A stretch of 64,000 nucleotides of DNA from Mesobacillus boroniphilus JCM 21738 (GCF_000517385.1 NZ_BAUW01000006.1:1-64000); one strand, 5' to 3'; counted from the stretch's first letter, positions 25,937 through 36,333 are shown. Numbers and translations are program-made. Notes: generated by a model from the sequence alone, not told the origin.

Positions 25937-27100
25937 ATGAGGAAAAAAGGATGGGCGGCTGCAATCGCAATTGGACTAGTCATGGCAGGGATTCATCCCG
26001 CTGAATCAGCAGAACTATCGGACATCCGCCAGCAACGACTGAATCTTAAGCAGGATTTCACCAAAAAAGAAGCGCAAATCGACGCAATGGATGAGGCGGA
26101 GCAAAAATATCTCTTCGAACTCAAGGCATTGGACGATGAGGTGGCAGTGGTCAACCAGAAAATCCGTGACCTTCAAAGCGTCCTCGATGGCTCAGTGAAA
26201 TCTGTAGCAGATTTGAGAGCGGAAATCGAGGAGCTCACTGACATCATCTTCAAGCGCGAAAAGCGGATCAAGGAACGGCTGCGGACTATGCAGGCACAGG
26301 ACGGGTTGGGAATGTACGTGGATATAATCTTTGATTCTAAAAATCTGTCCCAATTGCTAGAGGTGGCGACTGTCGTAAGTACCATCATAAAAGCGGATAA
26401 AGAGTTAGTGGCAGAACATCAGGCAGACCTGCAAATATTGAAGGATCAAGAGATTTTCCTCCAGCAGGAGATTGTTTCACTCGAGAAGGACCAAAAAGAA
26501 ATGCAGAGTTTGCAAGATCAATTGAAAAAGAAGGCGGAAGAAAAGCAACGTCTGCTTGATACTGTTCAGGACACAAAGCGGGAAAGCGAATCAAAGCTGA
26601 TGGACATGTATGAGGTCTATGTCAATCTCGCATCTCAGGAGATTGCGATTTTAAAAGAAAAGCAGAATCATCGTGAGGAGTATCTCGCTGCGAACCCGGA
26701 AGACGTATTCATCATGCCGACTAGCGGCGAGCTGACTTCTGGTTACGGTCCAAGATGGGGCAAGCTCCACGCCGGAATTGACATCGCTGATGAATCGCCT
26801 GACACTGTGGTTGTCGCTGCTGCTTCCGGAACTGTTATCCGCTCCTATTATTCGGCTACATATGGCAACTGCGTCCTGATCACCCATAAGATCAATGGCA
26901 AGACATTCACCACCCTTTACGCCCATCTGGAAAAAAGCACTGTCACCACCGGGCAATCCATCAGCAAAGGCGAAATGCTCGGCTACATGGGCAACACCGG
27001 TGACAGCAGAGGCAAGCATCTCCACTTCGAAATCCATGAAGGCCAGTGGAACTATGAAAAATCAAACAGCGTTGATCCGCTTGTATACGTTAGAAACTGA
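25937..27100 (+). CDS. Secreted M23 peptidase with coiled-coil (EnvC/CwlO-like)
   Basis: 387 residues. Signal peptide to about residue 25 (AAAIAIGLVMAGIHPAESA), then a long coiled coil (about 28-250) and a C-terminal LytM/M23 domain with zinc ligands in HAGIDIAD and HLHFEIHEG. Such proteins cut or activate cutting of peptidoglycan cross-bridges outside the cell. Start follows AGGGGGCGTGAG. Own terminator downstream. Confidence 0.9.
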   Translation: MRKKGWAAAIAIGLVMAGIHPAESAELSDIRQQRLNLKQDFTKKEAQIDAMDEAEQKYLFELKALDDEVAVVNQKIRDLQSVLDGSVKSVADLRAEIEELTDIIFKREKRIKERLRTMQAQDGLGMYVDIIFDSKNLSQLLEVATVVSTIIKADKELVAEHQADLQILKDQEIFLQQEIVSLEKDQKEMQSLQDQLKKKAEEKQRLLDTVQDTKRESESKLMDMYEVYVNLASQEIAILKEKQNHREEYLAANPEDVFIMPTSGELTSGYGPRWGKLHAGIDIADESPDTVVVAAASGTVIRSYYSATYGNCVLITHKINGKTFTTLYAHLEKSTVTTGQSISKGEMLGYMGNTGDSRGKHLHFEIHEGQWNYEKSNSVDPLVYVRN

Positions 27101-27131
27101 GCCAGATTCAATTTGCGAATCTGGCTTTTTA
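27100..27131 (+). terminator. Intrinsic terminator after the M23 peptidase gene
   Basis: AGCCAGATTC (27100-27109) pairs perfectly with GAATCTGGCT (27117-27126), followed by TTTTT. Confidence 0.92.
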
Positions 27132-27140
27132 CAGTTGTTC

Positions 27141-27165
27141 TTTACGTTAACGTCAATGGTATAAT
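27141..27165 (+). promoter_or_regulatory. Promoter with LiuR-like palindromic operator
   Basis: TTTACGTTAACGTCAA (27141-27156), with the perfect centre ACGTTAACGT, lies immediately before a perfect TATAAT (27160-27165). This matches the operator type described for MerR-family LiuR regulators of acyl-CoA and branched-chain degradation. It sits 39 bases ahead of a MerR gene, so autoregulation is likely. Confidence 0.65.
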
Positions 27166-27203
27166 TTATTTACTGATTATTCTGTAAAAAAGAGGTTTTA
27201 CTT

Positions 27204-27569
27204 ATGAATTCTATTTCCGATCTGGCTGAGGAATTTGGGATTACAACCAGAACCATCCGTTATTATGAAGAGCTTGGATTGTTGAGGCCTACTCGCACTG
27301 AAGGAGGACGGCGGATGTATTCCAGCAGTGATGTAGCAAAGATGAAACTCGTCCTCCGCGGAAAGCGATTCGGTTTTTCGCTTGAGGAAATTAAAGAAAT
27401 GGTGCTGCTATTCGACGAGGACCGGTCCGGCGAAAAACAACTGCAGCGGACCATTCAGTATGGAGAAGAGAAACTTGCAGAAGTGAATGAAAGAATAACA
27501 GAGCTCGTCGAAATCAAAGAAGAAATCGAAAGACTGATGACTGAATTTAAGGGGAGGTTACAAGGATGA
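27204..27569 (+). CDS. MerR-family regulator, LiuR-like
   Basis: 121 residues. N-terminal winged helix (ISDLAEEFGITTRTIRYYEE, residues 4-23), GLLRPTRTEGGRRMYSSSDV wing, then RGKRFGFSLEEIKEMVLLFD and a coiled-coil tail. No metal-binding Cys. Its last codons overlap the start of an acyl-CoA dehydrogenase gene (ATG 27566), and the upstream operator is LiuR-like, so control of fatty or branched-chain acyl-CoA catabolism is the likely job. Confidence 0.85.
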   Translation: MNSISDLAEEFGITTRTIRYYEELGLLRPTRTEGGRRMYSSSDVAKMKLVLRGKRFGFSLEEIKEMVLLFDEDRSGEKQLQRTIQYGEEKLAEVNERITELVEIKEEIERLMTEFKGRLQG

Positions 27570-29238
27570 ATTTTTACGAAGAAGAACCGCAGTTTAGGGC
27601 ATTGCTGAAGGAATTATTGGATGAGGAATTTTTTGCGTATGCGGACAAGGAGTTGAATGCGTTCGGTGAAAAATGTGCCAATGAAATTGAAGAAAGGGCA
27701 AGGTTTACCGACAGGGAAGGGCAGCCAAAGCTGATTAAGTTCGATGCTTATGGAGACGACATCTCTGAAGTCTGGGTGAATGATGGTTATCGTAAAACGG
27801 TCGAAGATTCATATAATACCGGCATTGTCGCTACGTCCATAAAGAAATACCAGAACTAGGCCGCCGGGGAAATTATATTTATTCCTATGCCCAGGGTTAT
27901 CTGCTGTCTCAGACCGAGGCAGGCTTTTACTGCCCGGTAACACTGACAATGGCAACAGCATATTTATTAGACCAATACGCATCTCCAGAGCTAAAAGAAA
28001 AATTCCTGCCTCATGTCTTATCAACAGGAGAAACAACATTATACGAAGGCGCCACCTTCCTGACCGAACGCCAGGGCGGATCCGATGTCGGAGCAAACGT
28101 AGTGAAGGCAGTCCAGATAGCGGACGGCTACAAAATTTATGGAGAAAAATACTTCGCATCCAACGCAGGAATGTGCGGAGTCGCCATGGTTTTAGCAAGG
28201 AAAGAAGGTGCCCCATCCGGCACAAAAGGTCTGACACTCTTCGCTGTCCCATGGCGCAAAGAAGACGGAAAGCTGAACGGCATAAAAATTCGCAGACTCA
28301 AAGATAAACTCGGAGTACGCGCAGTCCCATCCGCCGAAGTCGAATTCGACGGAGCAGAAGCTTATGTAGTTGGCGATCCAACAAAAGGCTTCTATTACAT
28401 GATGGAAGCACTGAACCTCTCCCGCGTCTGCAACACCGTCGCCTCCCTCGGCATCATGCGCCGATCCTACAGCGAAGCACGACAATACGCATTGAAACGC
28501 GACGCCTTTGGCAAGAAGTTGGCCGATTTCCCAATGATTAAGGATTCTCTTGTAAAAATGGCAGCGAAGCTCGAAGTCGAAACCCGAACCGTTTTCAAGT
28601 ACTTGCCGTTGTTTGAGAAAGTCATGAGGAATGAGCCGGGAGTATCAGAAAAAGACATCGTTCTGAACAGGCTCTACATCGCCCTGCTGAAAAAAGAAAC
28701 CGCAGAACAAGCCGTACATTTTGCTCATGAAGCAATTGAAATGCACGGTGGGAATGGGTATATTGAAGACTTTGTCACGCCGAGGTTGCTTAGGGATGCC
28801 CAAGTGCTGACCGTATGGGAGGGGACAGCGAATATCCTGGGGCTTGAGGTATTGAGGTTGATGGAGAAGTTTGGTGCTGGAGAGTTGTTTTTGGAGGAAA
28901 TGAAAGAGCGTGTTGCTGGGATGGAAGGTGAGTATGTAGACCAGGTGCGCGGTGGAATAGAGCAGCTGGAGAAACTGTTGTTGTCTCTGCAAAAGGCATC
29001 ACATGATCATAAGACTTTTCATTCCAAGCGTGTGGCACAATTGATGGTGAAGATTTTTGAGAGTGTGAATGCTTTGGAGTATGCTGCGAGTGGGGATGAA
29101 CGGGCGGTGAAGGTGATGGAGGTCTATATAGTAGAAACTTGGAAATCAGGACATGAGTTCAATGAACAATTGAAATCCGTCGATTACTTTGATGTAGTAT
29201 TGGCTTTAGAGGAATACGAGAAAGAAACCGCTATCTAA
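27566..29238 (+). CDS. Acyl-CoA dehydrogenase, AidB/FadE-like (one frameshift)
   Basis: About 557 residues when joined, the length of the larger AidB-like branch. FAD-binding and substrate motifs are visible: QTEAGFYCPVTLTMATAYLL, the acyl-CoA dehydrogenase signature TERQGGSDVGANV, NLSRVCNTVASLGIMRRSY, DAFGKKLADFPMI, and EMHGGNGYIEDFVTPRLLRD (GGNGY region holds the flavin-contacting loop). The frame breaks at G27830 (GG expected), giving NTGIVGYVHKEIPELGRRGN. Probably co-transcribed with the MerR gene it overlaps. Confidence 0.88.
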
Positions 29239-29245
29239 AAGATTA

Positions 29246-29279
29246 AAACAAGCCTAGGTCGGTATAGGCTTGTTTTTTT
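29246..29279 (+). terminator. Intrinsic terminator after the acyl-CoA dehydrogenase
   Basis: AAACAAGCCTA (29246-29256) pairs perfectly with TAGGCTTGTTT (29265-29275), followed by more T. Confidence 0.93.
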
Positions 29280-29339
29280 GTCGAGAAAACAGGAATTCTG
29301 ACTACTTAAATACTTTGAAAATAAATTCTTCCAAGGTTG

Positions 29340-29392
29340 TTGACACTGTAAATCATAGATGGTAATTTAATTATATGTTCTATATAAAGAAC
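29340..29392 (+). promoter_or_regulatory. Lasso-cluster promoter with SinR-type inverted repeat
   Basis: TTGACA (29340-29345), a 17-base spacer and TAATTT (29363-29368) form the promoter. Directly downstream, where transcription should start, lies GTTCTATATAAAGAAC (29377-29392). Its halves GTTCT/AGAAC match the SinR half site GTTCTYT, and the same GTTCT-N6-AGAAC layout occurs twice before epsA in this window. A repressor here would block initiation. Confidence 0.65.
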
Positions 29393-29434
29393 GTCCAAAT
29401 TCTTTATTAAGTTACACCATGCCAGGAGGAAAAG

Positions 29435-31373
29435 ATGAGCGCAATTGCAGGAATCATTCACTTAAAAAAAGAGCCAGTTCCCTTCGAACATGGAAGGAAC
29501 ATAATGAAAAGTCTTGAAAAGTTCCCGGCAGATGATATCCAAGTCTGGCACAGACACAATGCCTTCATTGGAAACCATGCGCAATGGATCACACCAGAAT
29601 CCGTCGGAGAGCAACAGCCTTTCTATGATTCCGAAAGACAATGCGTCATCACTGCAGATGCCATCATAGATAATAGAGAAGAACTATTCGAAAAGCTACA
29701 AGTCGAGCGGTCAAAACAGAAGCACATGCCAGATAGCCAGCTCATTTTGCTAGCTTACTATAAATGGGGAGAAGAATCCCCAAAACACCTCGTAGGGGAC
29801 TTCGCTTATATGATCTGGGATGAGAGAAACCAGAAATTATTTGGAGCGAGAGATTTTTCCGGATCAAGAACTTTGTATTATTACAAGGACCATGAGAGAT
29901 TTGCGTTTTGTACTACCATTTTGCCGTTGCTTTCATTGCCAGGAGTTAAGAAGGAATTGAATGAACAGTGGATGGCTGAGTTTTTGGCGATACCCGTAAA
30001 CTTTGAATCTGTTGATCCATCTTCCACTACTTATAAACAAATAGAACAGTTGGCACCTTCTCACTCTATTAGTGTAAATGATGAAAAGGTCATTTTATCT
30101 AGATATTGTTACCTTATGGAAGGTAACAAGGAACTAAAACTAAAATCAGACGAAGAGTATGAAGAAGCATTTCGAGATGTGTTCCAAAAGGCAGTCAAAT
30201 CAAGAATTAGAACACATCATAATGTAGGAGCGCACTTAAGTGGTGGATTGGATTCCGGTTCAGTAGTAGGCTTTGCTGGAAAACTATTAATACAAGAGAA
30301 TAAAAAGCTAAATACCTACAGTTATGTACCCGTAGAAGTTCCAGGATTGGACTCATAAAAGCAGAGTAGCCGATGAAAGTCCCTATGTTAAGGCAACTGT
30401 AAACCATGTAGGCAATATTCATGATCACTACTATAGCTTTAGCGAAAGAAGTCCATTTACCGAAATTGACGATTGGTTGGAGACTATGGAAACGCCTTAT
30501 AAATTCTTTGAGAATACTTTTTGGCTAAGAGGGATGTATGAAAAAGCACAAGAGAAGAAAGTTGGAGTGCTGCTAAATGGTCAGAGGGGGAATTGGACTA
30601 TATCTTGGGGACCGGTTTTAGATTTTTATGCAGACCTACTTAAAAAATTCCGATTGATAAATCTCTATCAAGAATTGAACCAATATAGTAGGAACATTGG
30701 TGTGCAACGATCAAAGATTATGGTGGCTGCTCGAAAAAAAGCATTTCCTGCATTAAACAAATTAATAAATCCTACTGAGTCATTTCAATTTCCGATGATT
30801 ATTAACCCTAAGTTCGCTAAGGACACAAATGTATTTTCGAAATTGAAAGAACACGGCATCGATGTTACCTTATCGGAAAGTCCGAGTGCATATGAAGTCA
30901 GAGATAGACAGTTTAGGCAGTTATACTATTGGAGTTTAACAGGAACATATGGTGCTAAACTCTCTTTGCGCTACTCCGTTTGGGAACGAGATCCGACTAA
31001 TGATTTAAATGTAATTAAGTTTTGTCTTTCAGTACCAGAAGAACAATTTGTTAGAAATGGGTTGGATAGGGCACTTGTTAGAAGGTCTACAAAAGATTTA
31101 TTACCAGATAAAGTAAGAATGAATATGAAATCCAGGGGGGTTCAAGGAGCGGATGGTGTTTATCGCATGTCATCTTACTGGGACACTTTCATAGAGGAGT
31201 TAGAAACAATGAGTGAGGATCCTATATCTGAGTACTACCTAAATCAATCAGTATTAAAGAGGGCCATAGTTAAGATAAAGCACGAACCCAGCCCAGAATA
31301 TGCTTTTGATTTCGATTTTAGGATTTTAATGAGAAGCCTAATCTTTTATCGGTACTTAAAAAAGATTTCTTGA
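29435..31373 (+). CDS. Lasso peptide cyclase, asparagine-synthetase-like (C protein; one frameshift)
   Basis: About 645 residues when joined. The N-terminal half resembles the class II glutamine amidotransferase fold but starts MSAIAG, lacking the catalytic Cys2 of true asparagine synthetases, as lasso cyclases do. The second half is the synthetase domain with the ATP pyrophosphatase motif SGGLDSGS near residue 269. The frame breaks near 30344; one more base gives VPGDWTHKSRVADESPYVKA, then the rest to LIFYRYLKKIS. It adenylates the Asp9 side chain of the precursor and joins it to the new N-terminus to close the ring. The precursor gene starts 14 bases downstream. Confidence 0.9.
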
Positions 31374-31387
31374 GAGGAGGTGAAAGA

Positions 31388-31513
31388 ATGAAAAAGCAAT
31401 GGCAAAAACCAGAGTTAGAAGTACTTAATGTCACTATGACAATGGCTGGACCAGGAATTAAAACTCCTGATGCTGTTCAACCGGACCAAGACGAAATGGT
31501 TCACTATAGTTAA
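31388..31513 (+). CDS. Paeninodin-type lasso peptide precursor (A)
   Basis: 41 residues after GAGGAGGTG. The leader (1-19) contains WQKPELEVL, equivalent to the YxxP motif bound by the B1 recognition element, and ends in TM, so Thr is at position -2, the conserved spot for lasso leader cleavage. The core (20-41) starts AGPGIKTPD and ends DEMVHYS. Ala1 and Asp9 are placed for a nine-residue ring, as in paeninodin (AGPGTSTPD...). The C-terminal Ser41 is where the paeninodin kinase adds phosphate. Core sequence differs from paeninodin at several sites, so the product is a new family member as far as I can tell. Confidence 0.92.
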   Translation: MKKQWQKPELEVLNVTMTMAGPGIKTPDAVQPDQDEMVHYS

Positions 31514-31550
31514 ATCTCTCGTCATATTTAATTTTTTTAATGACTAAAAG

Positions 31551-31586
31551 GCCCTTATGCAGTTTTTATGTATGAGGGCTATTTTT
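31551..31586 (+). terminator. Partial terminator/attenuator after the precursor gene
   Basis: GCCCTTATGCA (31551-31561) pairs with TGTATGAGGGC (31569-31579), two wobble pairs, followed by TATTTTT. It lies between the precursor and the kinase gene and would make precursor mRNA more abundant than enzyme mRNA. Confidence 0.7.
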
Positions 31587-31620
31587 AAAAATTTTTCTTG
31601 CATAATATGGAGTGGAAAAC

Positions 31621-32562
31621 ATGATTGGTACTGATGCAAGCATTCATTATGAAGCATTTGGTTTGAAAATAAAAAGTATGATAACCTTACCGGAATTGAA
31701 GGTCGCAGGAGATAGGAATGAATTACATGAGGTAGTAATAACAGAAGGAGATTTGAATCAAATTTGGTCAAGTAAAACTAAGGATAATGGAAAATTTTTT
31801 GTTGAGGGAAACACCATCATGTTTCGAATACGAGATACAGCAACGTTTCTAGTGAAGGATGGACATAAGATAATTGTTTCACCCAAGCCAAATGCAGATC
31901 CAAATAAAATCCGTCTTTATATTTTGGGTACCTGTATCGGGGTCATCTTGATGCAAAGAAAAATCTTTGCTTTGCATGGTAGTGCCATTGATATTTACGG
32001 GAAAGCATATGCTTTCGTAGGACATTCGGGTGCCGGTAAATCAACACTTGCTTCTGCTTTTATTAATAGAGGATTTAACATGTTAAGTGATGATATTATA
32101 CCAGTTTCTATGAGCAAAAACGGAGTATATTATGTAAATCCAACTTATCCTCAACAAAAGCTTTGGGAAGAAAGCTTACTTAACTTTGAAATGGATTCAA
32201 ATAATTATAAACCATTATTTGAACGAGAGAACAAATTTGCTGTTCCAGTTCAATCTAATTACTGTGATTGTTCTTTACCGCTTGCAGGGGTTTTTGAGAT
32301 TATCAAAACGAAAGAAGAGAATGTTTCTATAATGCCAGTCGTTAATCTAGAGAGGTTTCGACTTTTATTTAACCAGACTTTTCGACAATCATTAATCTCG
32401 CGCCTAGGATTGCTCGAATGGCATTTTTCAGAATCAGCTAGGATTATAAAACAAATTAGTATGTACCAGATATATCGTCCTTCAACGAGTTTTACGGCAC
32501 CTGAATTAGTAGAAAAGATCTTAAAGAAGATAAGTGAGGGGGAGAGTCTAAATGTTGACTAA
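31621..32562 (+). CDS. HPr-kinase-like lasso peptide tailoring kinase (PadeK-like)
   Basis: 313 residues. A C-terminal HPr-kinase-type ATP-binding domain carries the Walker A GHSGAGKSTL near residue 140 and an acidic SDDIIPV segment. An N-terminal region of about 110 residues is unrelated to HPr kinase. In the paeninodin and pseudomycoidin clusters the homologous kinase phosphorylates the last Ser of the precursor; Ser41 is present here. GGAGTGG favours ATG 31621 over GTG 31612. Its stop overlaps the B1 gene start. Confidence 0.88.
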   Translation: MIGTDASIHYEAFGLKIKSMITLPELKVAGDRNELHEVVITEGDLNQIWSSKTKDNGKFFVEGNTIMFRIRDTATFLVKDGHKIIVSPKPNADPNKIRLYILGTCIGVILMQRKIFALHGSAIDIYGKAYAFVGHSGAGKSTLASAFINRGFNMLSDDIIPVSMSKNGVYYVNPTYPQQKLWEESLLNFEMDSNNYKPLFERENKFAVPVQSNYCDCSLPLAGVFEIIKTKEENVSIMPVVNLERFRLLFNQTFRQSLISRLGLLEWHFSESARIIKQISMYQIYRPSTSFTAPELVEKILKKISEGESLNVD

Positions 32563-32848
32563 GGAAAAGATTTTATTAGATAGTAAGGTTGTTCAGAAGC
32601 CAGGAAATATTGTGAGTGACATGGATGGAGAAAAAGTGATGCTAAATATTGATAATGGGAATTATTATAATCTTGGGGAAATAGGAGGAGTTATTTGGGA
32701 AATGATTAAAGAACCGATTTCAATCGAACGATTAATTTATATGTTAATGGAAGAGTTTGATGTTGAAAAGAAAGATTGTGAGAGCCATTTAATTTCGTTT
32801 TTAACCAATTTGTCTTCAGAATGTTTAATTGAAGTATTAAATAGGTGA
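32552..32848 (+). CDS. Lasso B1 protein (PqqD-like leader-recognition element)
   Basis: 98 residues of the PqqD/RRE fold: strands KVVQKPGNIVSDMDGEKVML and IDNGNYYNLGEIGGVIWEMI, then helices. This domain binds the precursor leader and presents it to the B2 protease. ATG 32552 follows a GAGGGGGAGAG ribosome-binding site and overlaps the kinase gene's end; the B2 gene begins seven bases after its stop. Confidence 0.92.
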   Translation: MLTKEKILLDSKVVQKPGNIVSDMDGEKVMLNIDNGNYYNLGEIGGVIWEMIKEPISIERLIYMLMEEFDVEKKDCESHLISFLTNLSSECLIEVLNR

Positions 32849-32854
32849 GGTGAA

Positions 32855-33331
32855 ATGCGGAAATTTATCATATTATACAATTTAAATAATAGCGAAAGAC
32901 TATTGTTTATGGAGACCATAATCCATTTGGCATGGGCTCGTGTTCTTAAGCTTTTTCCATTTAAAAAAGTTTCTCCTATGTTAGGTACTTACATGGATGA
33001 ATCTTCATTCCAAGAGGAGTTTTCGGTTTATGAGACAGTTAGAAAAATATCCAATGCAATACATATCATAAGTCGATATACACCGTGGGAAAGCAAATGT
33101 TTAGTAAAAGCTATTGCAGGTATGAAAATGCTTCAAAGGCGTGGGATAAACAGTACATTATATTTAGGTACCGCAAAGGATGAAACGGGCAAGTTGATTG
33201 CTCATGCATGGCTCAGAAGTGGTAGCTATTATGTAAGTGGGGCAGAAGAAATGAACCGTTTTACAGTAGTAAGCAAGTTCTCAAATAAAAAAAATATTGA
33301 ATATGAGGAATTTACAAATGGGGATTACTAG
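32855..33331 (+). CDS. Lasso B2 leader peptidase (transglutaminase-like)
   Basis: 158 residues of the transglutaminase-like (papain fold) lasso B2 family. The catalytic Cys is in WESKCLVKAIAG (about residue 89), His in LIAHAWLRSG (about 116) and a following acidic residue completes the triad. It cuts the leader after the Thr-x pair of the precursor. Overlaps the next gene's start by 14 bases. Confidence 0.9.
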   Translation: MRKFIILYNLNNSERLLFMETIIHLAWARVLKLFPFKKVSPMLGTYMDESSFQEEFSVYETVRKISNAIHIISRYTPWESKCLVKAIAGMKMLQRRGINSTLYLGTAKDETGKLIAHAWLRSGSYYVSGAEEMNRFTVVSKFSNKKNIEYEEFTNGDY

Positions 33332-34498
33332 TGAAAAAAGGCACTTTTCAAAAGAATTGCAGCTACTGCTTTTTTTCTTAAATTCAAAATACGAAGAAAA
33401 CAATCTCTTGAATGAAAAAGAGAGATTTGCTGATATTAATTGGGAGCATTTTATTCAACTTACTCTTCACCACCGTGTCTATCCCATTATTTACAAAAAG
33501 ATGAATGTAATCAAGAGTAACGTTGTGCCCCCTAAGGTAATAGGGCGATTAAAGCAATATTATCAAAAGAATGTTTTCCAGATGTTGATGTTAGCTGGGG
33601 AAACAGAAAGTATTTCTAGACTTTTCATGGATCAAAATATTAGAACATTATTTCTGAAAGGGCCCGTACTTGGAGATCATTTATATGGGGATATTTCTTT
33701 AAGAACTTCCTCAGATATTGATGTTCTCATCCCAATTAGAGATTTAGAACGAGCTGAGAATATTCTGTTAAAACGGGGGTATATAAAAGACGATTATATT
33801 TTGACTGTTCTAAATGACTGGAAATGGAGGCATCATCATATCACTTTCATTCATCCACAAAAGAAAATAAAAGTGGAAGTACATTGGAGGTTAAACCCAG
33901 GCCCATCATGGAATCAACCTTTTGAAGATTTATGGACTCGGAAGAAGCAAAGCAGAATCTCAGATTTTCCTGTGTATATATTGGGTAATGAAGATTTATA
34001 TGTATTTTTGACTTCACATGGAGCCCGTCATGGATGGTCTAGGCTTCGATGGCTAATAGACATCGACAAGTTGGTTAAACTTGATCTAGATTGGAACTGC
34101 ATTAAAAGGCTCCTGAAACAATATCAACTTACTCCAGTAGGAGGGCAGGCATTACGGCTTGCTTCTGATTTATTAAATTCATTTACTCCATTGGAATTAA
34201 ACGATATAACCGAATCAAAAAAACAAAGAAGTTGGCTAATGGAGCTCTATTTTACATTGAACAAATGATTGATCTCCATGTAGAACCATTGCCAGAAAAT
34301 ATAGCTCATTACCATAAAAATCATTTATTCCTATTAATGACTTTCAAGCAAAAAGTATTATTTATTCTTAGTTTTTTATTCCCTTATCCTGAGGATGCTC
34401 AATTTTTCCCATTGCCGAAGTCGTTTCATTTTATGTATTTTCCTTTGAGACCATTTCTATGGGCTTTGAGAAGAAAAAGGAAGCAGGCAATGTTTTAG
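33318..34498 (+). CDS. Nucleotidyltransferase-family protein of the lasso cluster (one frameshift)
   Basis: About 393 residues when joined. A nucleotidyltransferase fold is indicated by FLKGPVLGDHLYGD and the acidic RTSSDIDVLIP motif (DID metal ligands, about residue 140), with HWRLNPGPSW later. The frame breaks at T4 34250-34253; T5 gives MELYFYIEQMIDLHVEPL and continues to 34498. Homologues sit in paeninodin and pseudomycoidin clusters; there the kinase-phosphorylated Ser is further modified, and this protein is the candidate enzyme. The exact reaction here is unknown. GAGGA at 33305 favours ATG 33318. Confidence 0.78.
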
Positions 34499-34509
34499 GA
34501 GGATGTTCA

Positions 34510-36303
34510 ATGAATTCCTTTTTATATTATATAAGACGATTATTTTCTTTTTCAGGAAGCATCCTCTATTGGAATATCATAGGTATGGCTGTAATTGGCT
34601 TTTTGGAGGGAATAAGCATATTATTACTAGTTCCCTTAATTAACTTAAGTGGGATAGTGGATTTTGATTCTGGGAAAGAAGGGCTTTTCGATATCTTGCA
34701 TTCTGTACCTGAGACTTTAAGTTTACCTATAATTCTACTGACCTATGTCTTATTGGTTGTTGGACAAAACCTGTTTGATAAAAACTTGAATATGAGAAAT
34801 GTGAAAATTGCCCATGGTTTTATTGGGTTATTAAGGATAGAAACATATGAGGCATTGTTGAGATCGAATTGGGGATTTTTCACAAGAAAAAGAAGTCAGA
34901 TTTAATTAATGTGATGACTATTGAATTGGCAAGGGTATCTGGGGGAGTGTACCAATTTATACAACTGCTAACTTCCATAATTTTTAGTTTGATTCAAATC
35001 TGCTTTGCAATTTGGTTATCTGCAAAGATGACGATATTCGTGCTCCTAAGTGGCCTATTTTTATCATTTTTTTCGCGGAGGTTTATAAAAGAGTCAAAAT
35101 TACTTGGAAAAAAAAACTTCACTGATATCTCAAGAATATTTAGCAGGAATAACGGATCAACTAAACGGGATAAAGGATATTAAAAGCAATACTTTGGAAG
35201 ATTCGAGGATTAACTGGATTCGCTCGGTTGTTCACAGCATGTATGCAGAACAGATAGAGTATATAAAAATTAAGATATCATCACAGTTATTCTATAAAAT
35301 ATCATCTGCTATCCTAATTGCCACATTTATTTATTTCTCCGTAAAAATGTTCAATTCACAGCCGTCACAGTTTCTATTGATTATTGTCATCTTTAGCCGA
35401 TTATGGCCAAGGATATTAGGCATTCAGTCCAATCTCGAACAATTAGCCTCAACGTTGCCAGCGTTTAAGGCATTAAATGATCTGCAATTAGAATGCAATA
35501 TCTCGAGAGAAACAGTAAATAAAGTAGAGAGATCCAATGTGTCTCCTATAGTTTTAAATAAAGGGATTCAATGTATGGAGGTGTTTTATCGTTATGATCA
35601 GACCATTCCAAAGTATGCTTTACAAAATATCAGTTTAAAGATACCTGCTAATCAAATGACAGCTATAGTAGGAAAGTCAGGAGCCGGGAAAAGTACATTA
35701 ATTGATATTTTAATGGGCCTTCATTCACCTGAAAAGGGAGAAATCCACATTGATAATCAGTTATTGACAGATAAAATGCTAAGTTCATTAAGAATGGCCA
35801 TTAGCTATGTTCCCCAGGATCCATTTCTTTTTAATGCGAGTATTAGAGAGAATTTTAAAATGATTAATCCAAAAGTAACAACAGAACAAATATGGGAATC
35901 GTTAGAGTTTGCTGCAGCTGCGGAATTCGTTAGAAAGTTGCCAAAAGGTCTTGATACAGAAATAGGTGATAGAGGTATTAAGCTTTCTGGAGGAGAAAGG
36001 CAGAGACTTGTACTTGCCAGGGCAATACTGAAAAATCCATCCATTCTTATATTAGATGAAGCTACCAGTGCATTAGATACAGAAAATGAATTGAAAATAC
36101 AAACTAGCTTAGAGCAACTTAAAGGAAAAATGACGATCATCGTAATAGCTCACCGCTTATCTACTATTCGTAATGCAGATCAAGTGATAGTAATGGAAGA
36201 AGGAAAAGTAATTCAAAGTGGAAGGTATGGACAGCTCGCTAGCGATTCATCGGGTGTTTTTAGTGGGTTACTAAAACAACAGAATGCGCTAATGTCATCA
36301 TAA
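34510..36303 (+). CDS. Lasso peptide ABC exporter (D; two frameshifts)
   Basis: About 598 residues: an N-terminal six-helix exporter domain and an ATPase domain with Walker A GKSGAGKST, signature LSGGERQRLVLA and Walker B ILILDEATSALD. Breaks: the A5 run 34887-34891 (A6 restores FFTRKKKSDLINVM) and the A9 run 35108-35116 (A8 restores LLGKKTSLISQEYLAG). It begins 11 bases after the nucleotidyltransferase and ends the cluster. It exports the mature peptide and confers self-immunity in related systems. Confidence 0.9.
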
Positions 36304-36333
36304 GAGAAAATAATTCCCAAAAAGTATTGACTT

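Noticed and set aside
34510-36303. Decayed exporter making the lasso cluster non-functional
   Set aside because: Both breaks are one-base changes in A runs and all ATPase motifs are intact; sequence error is more likely.
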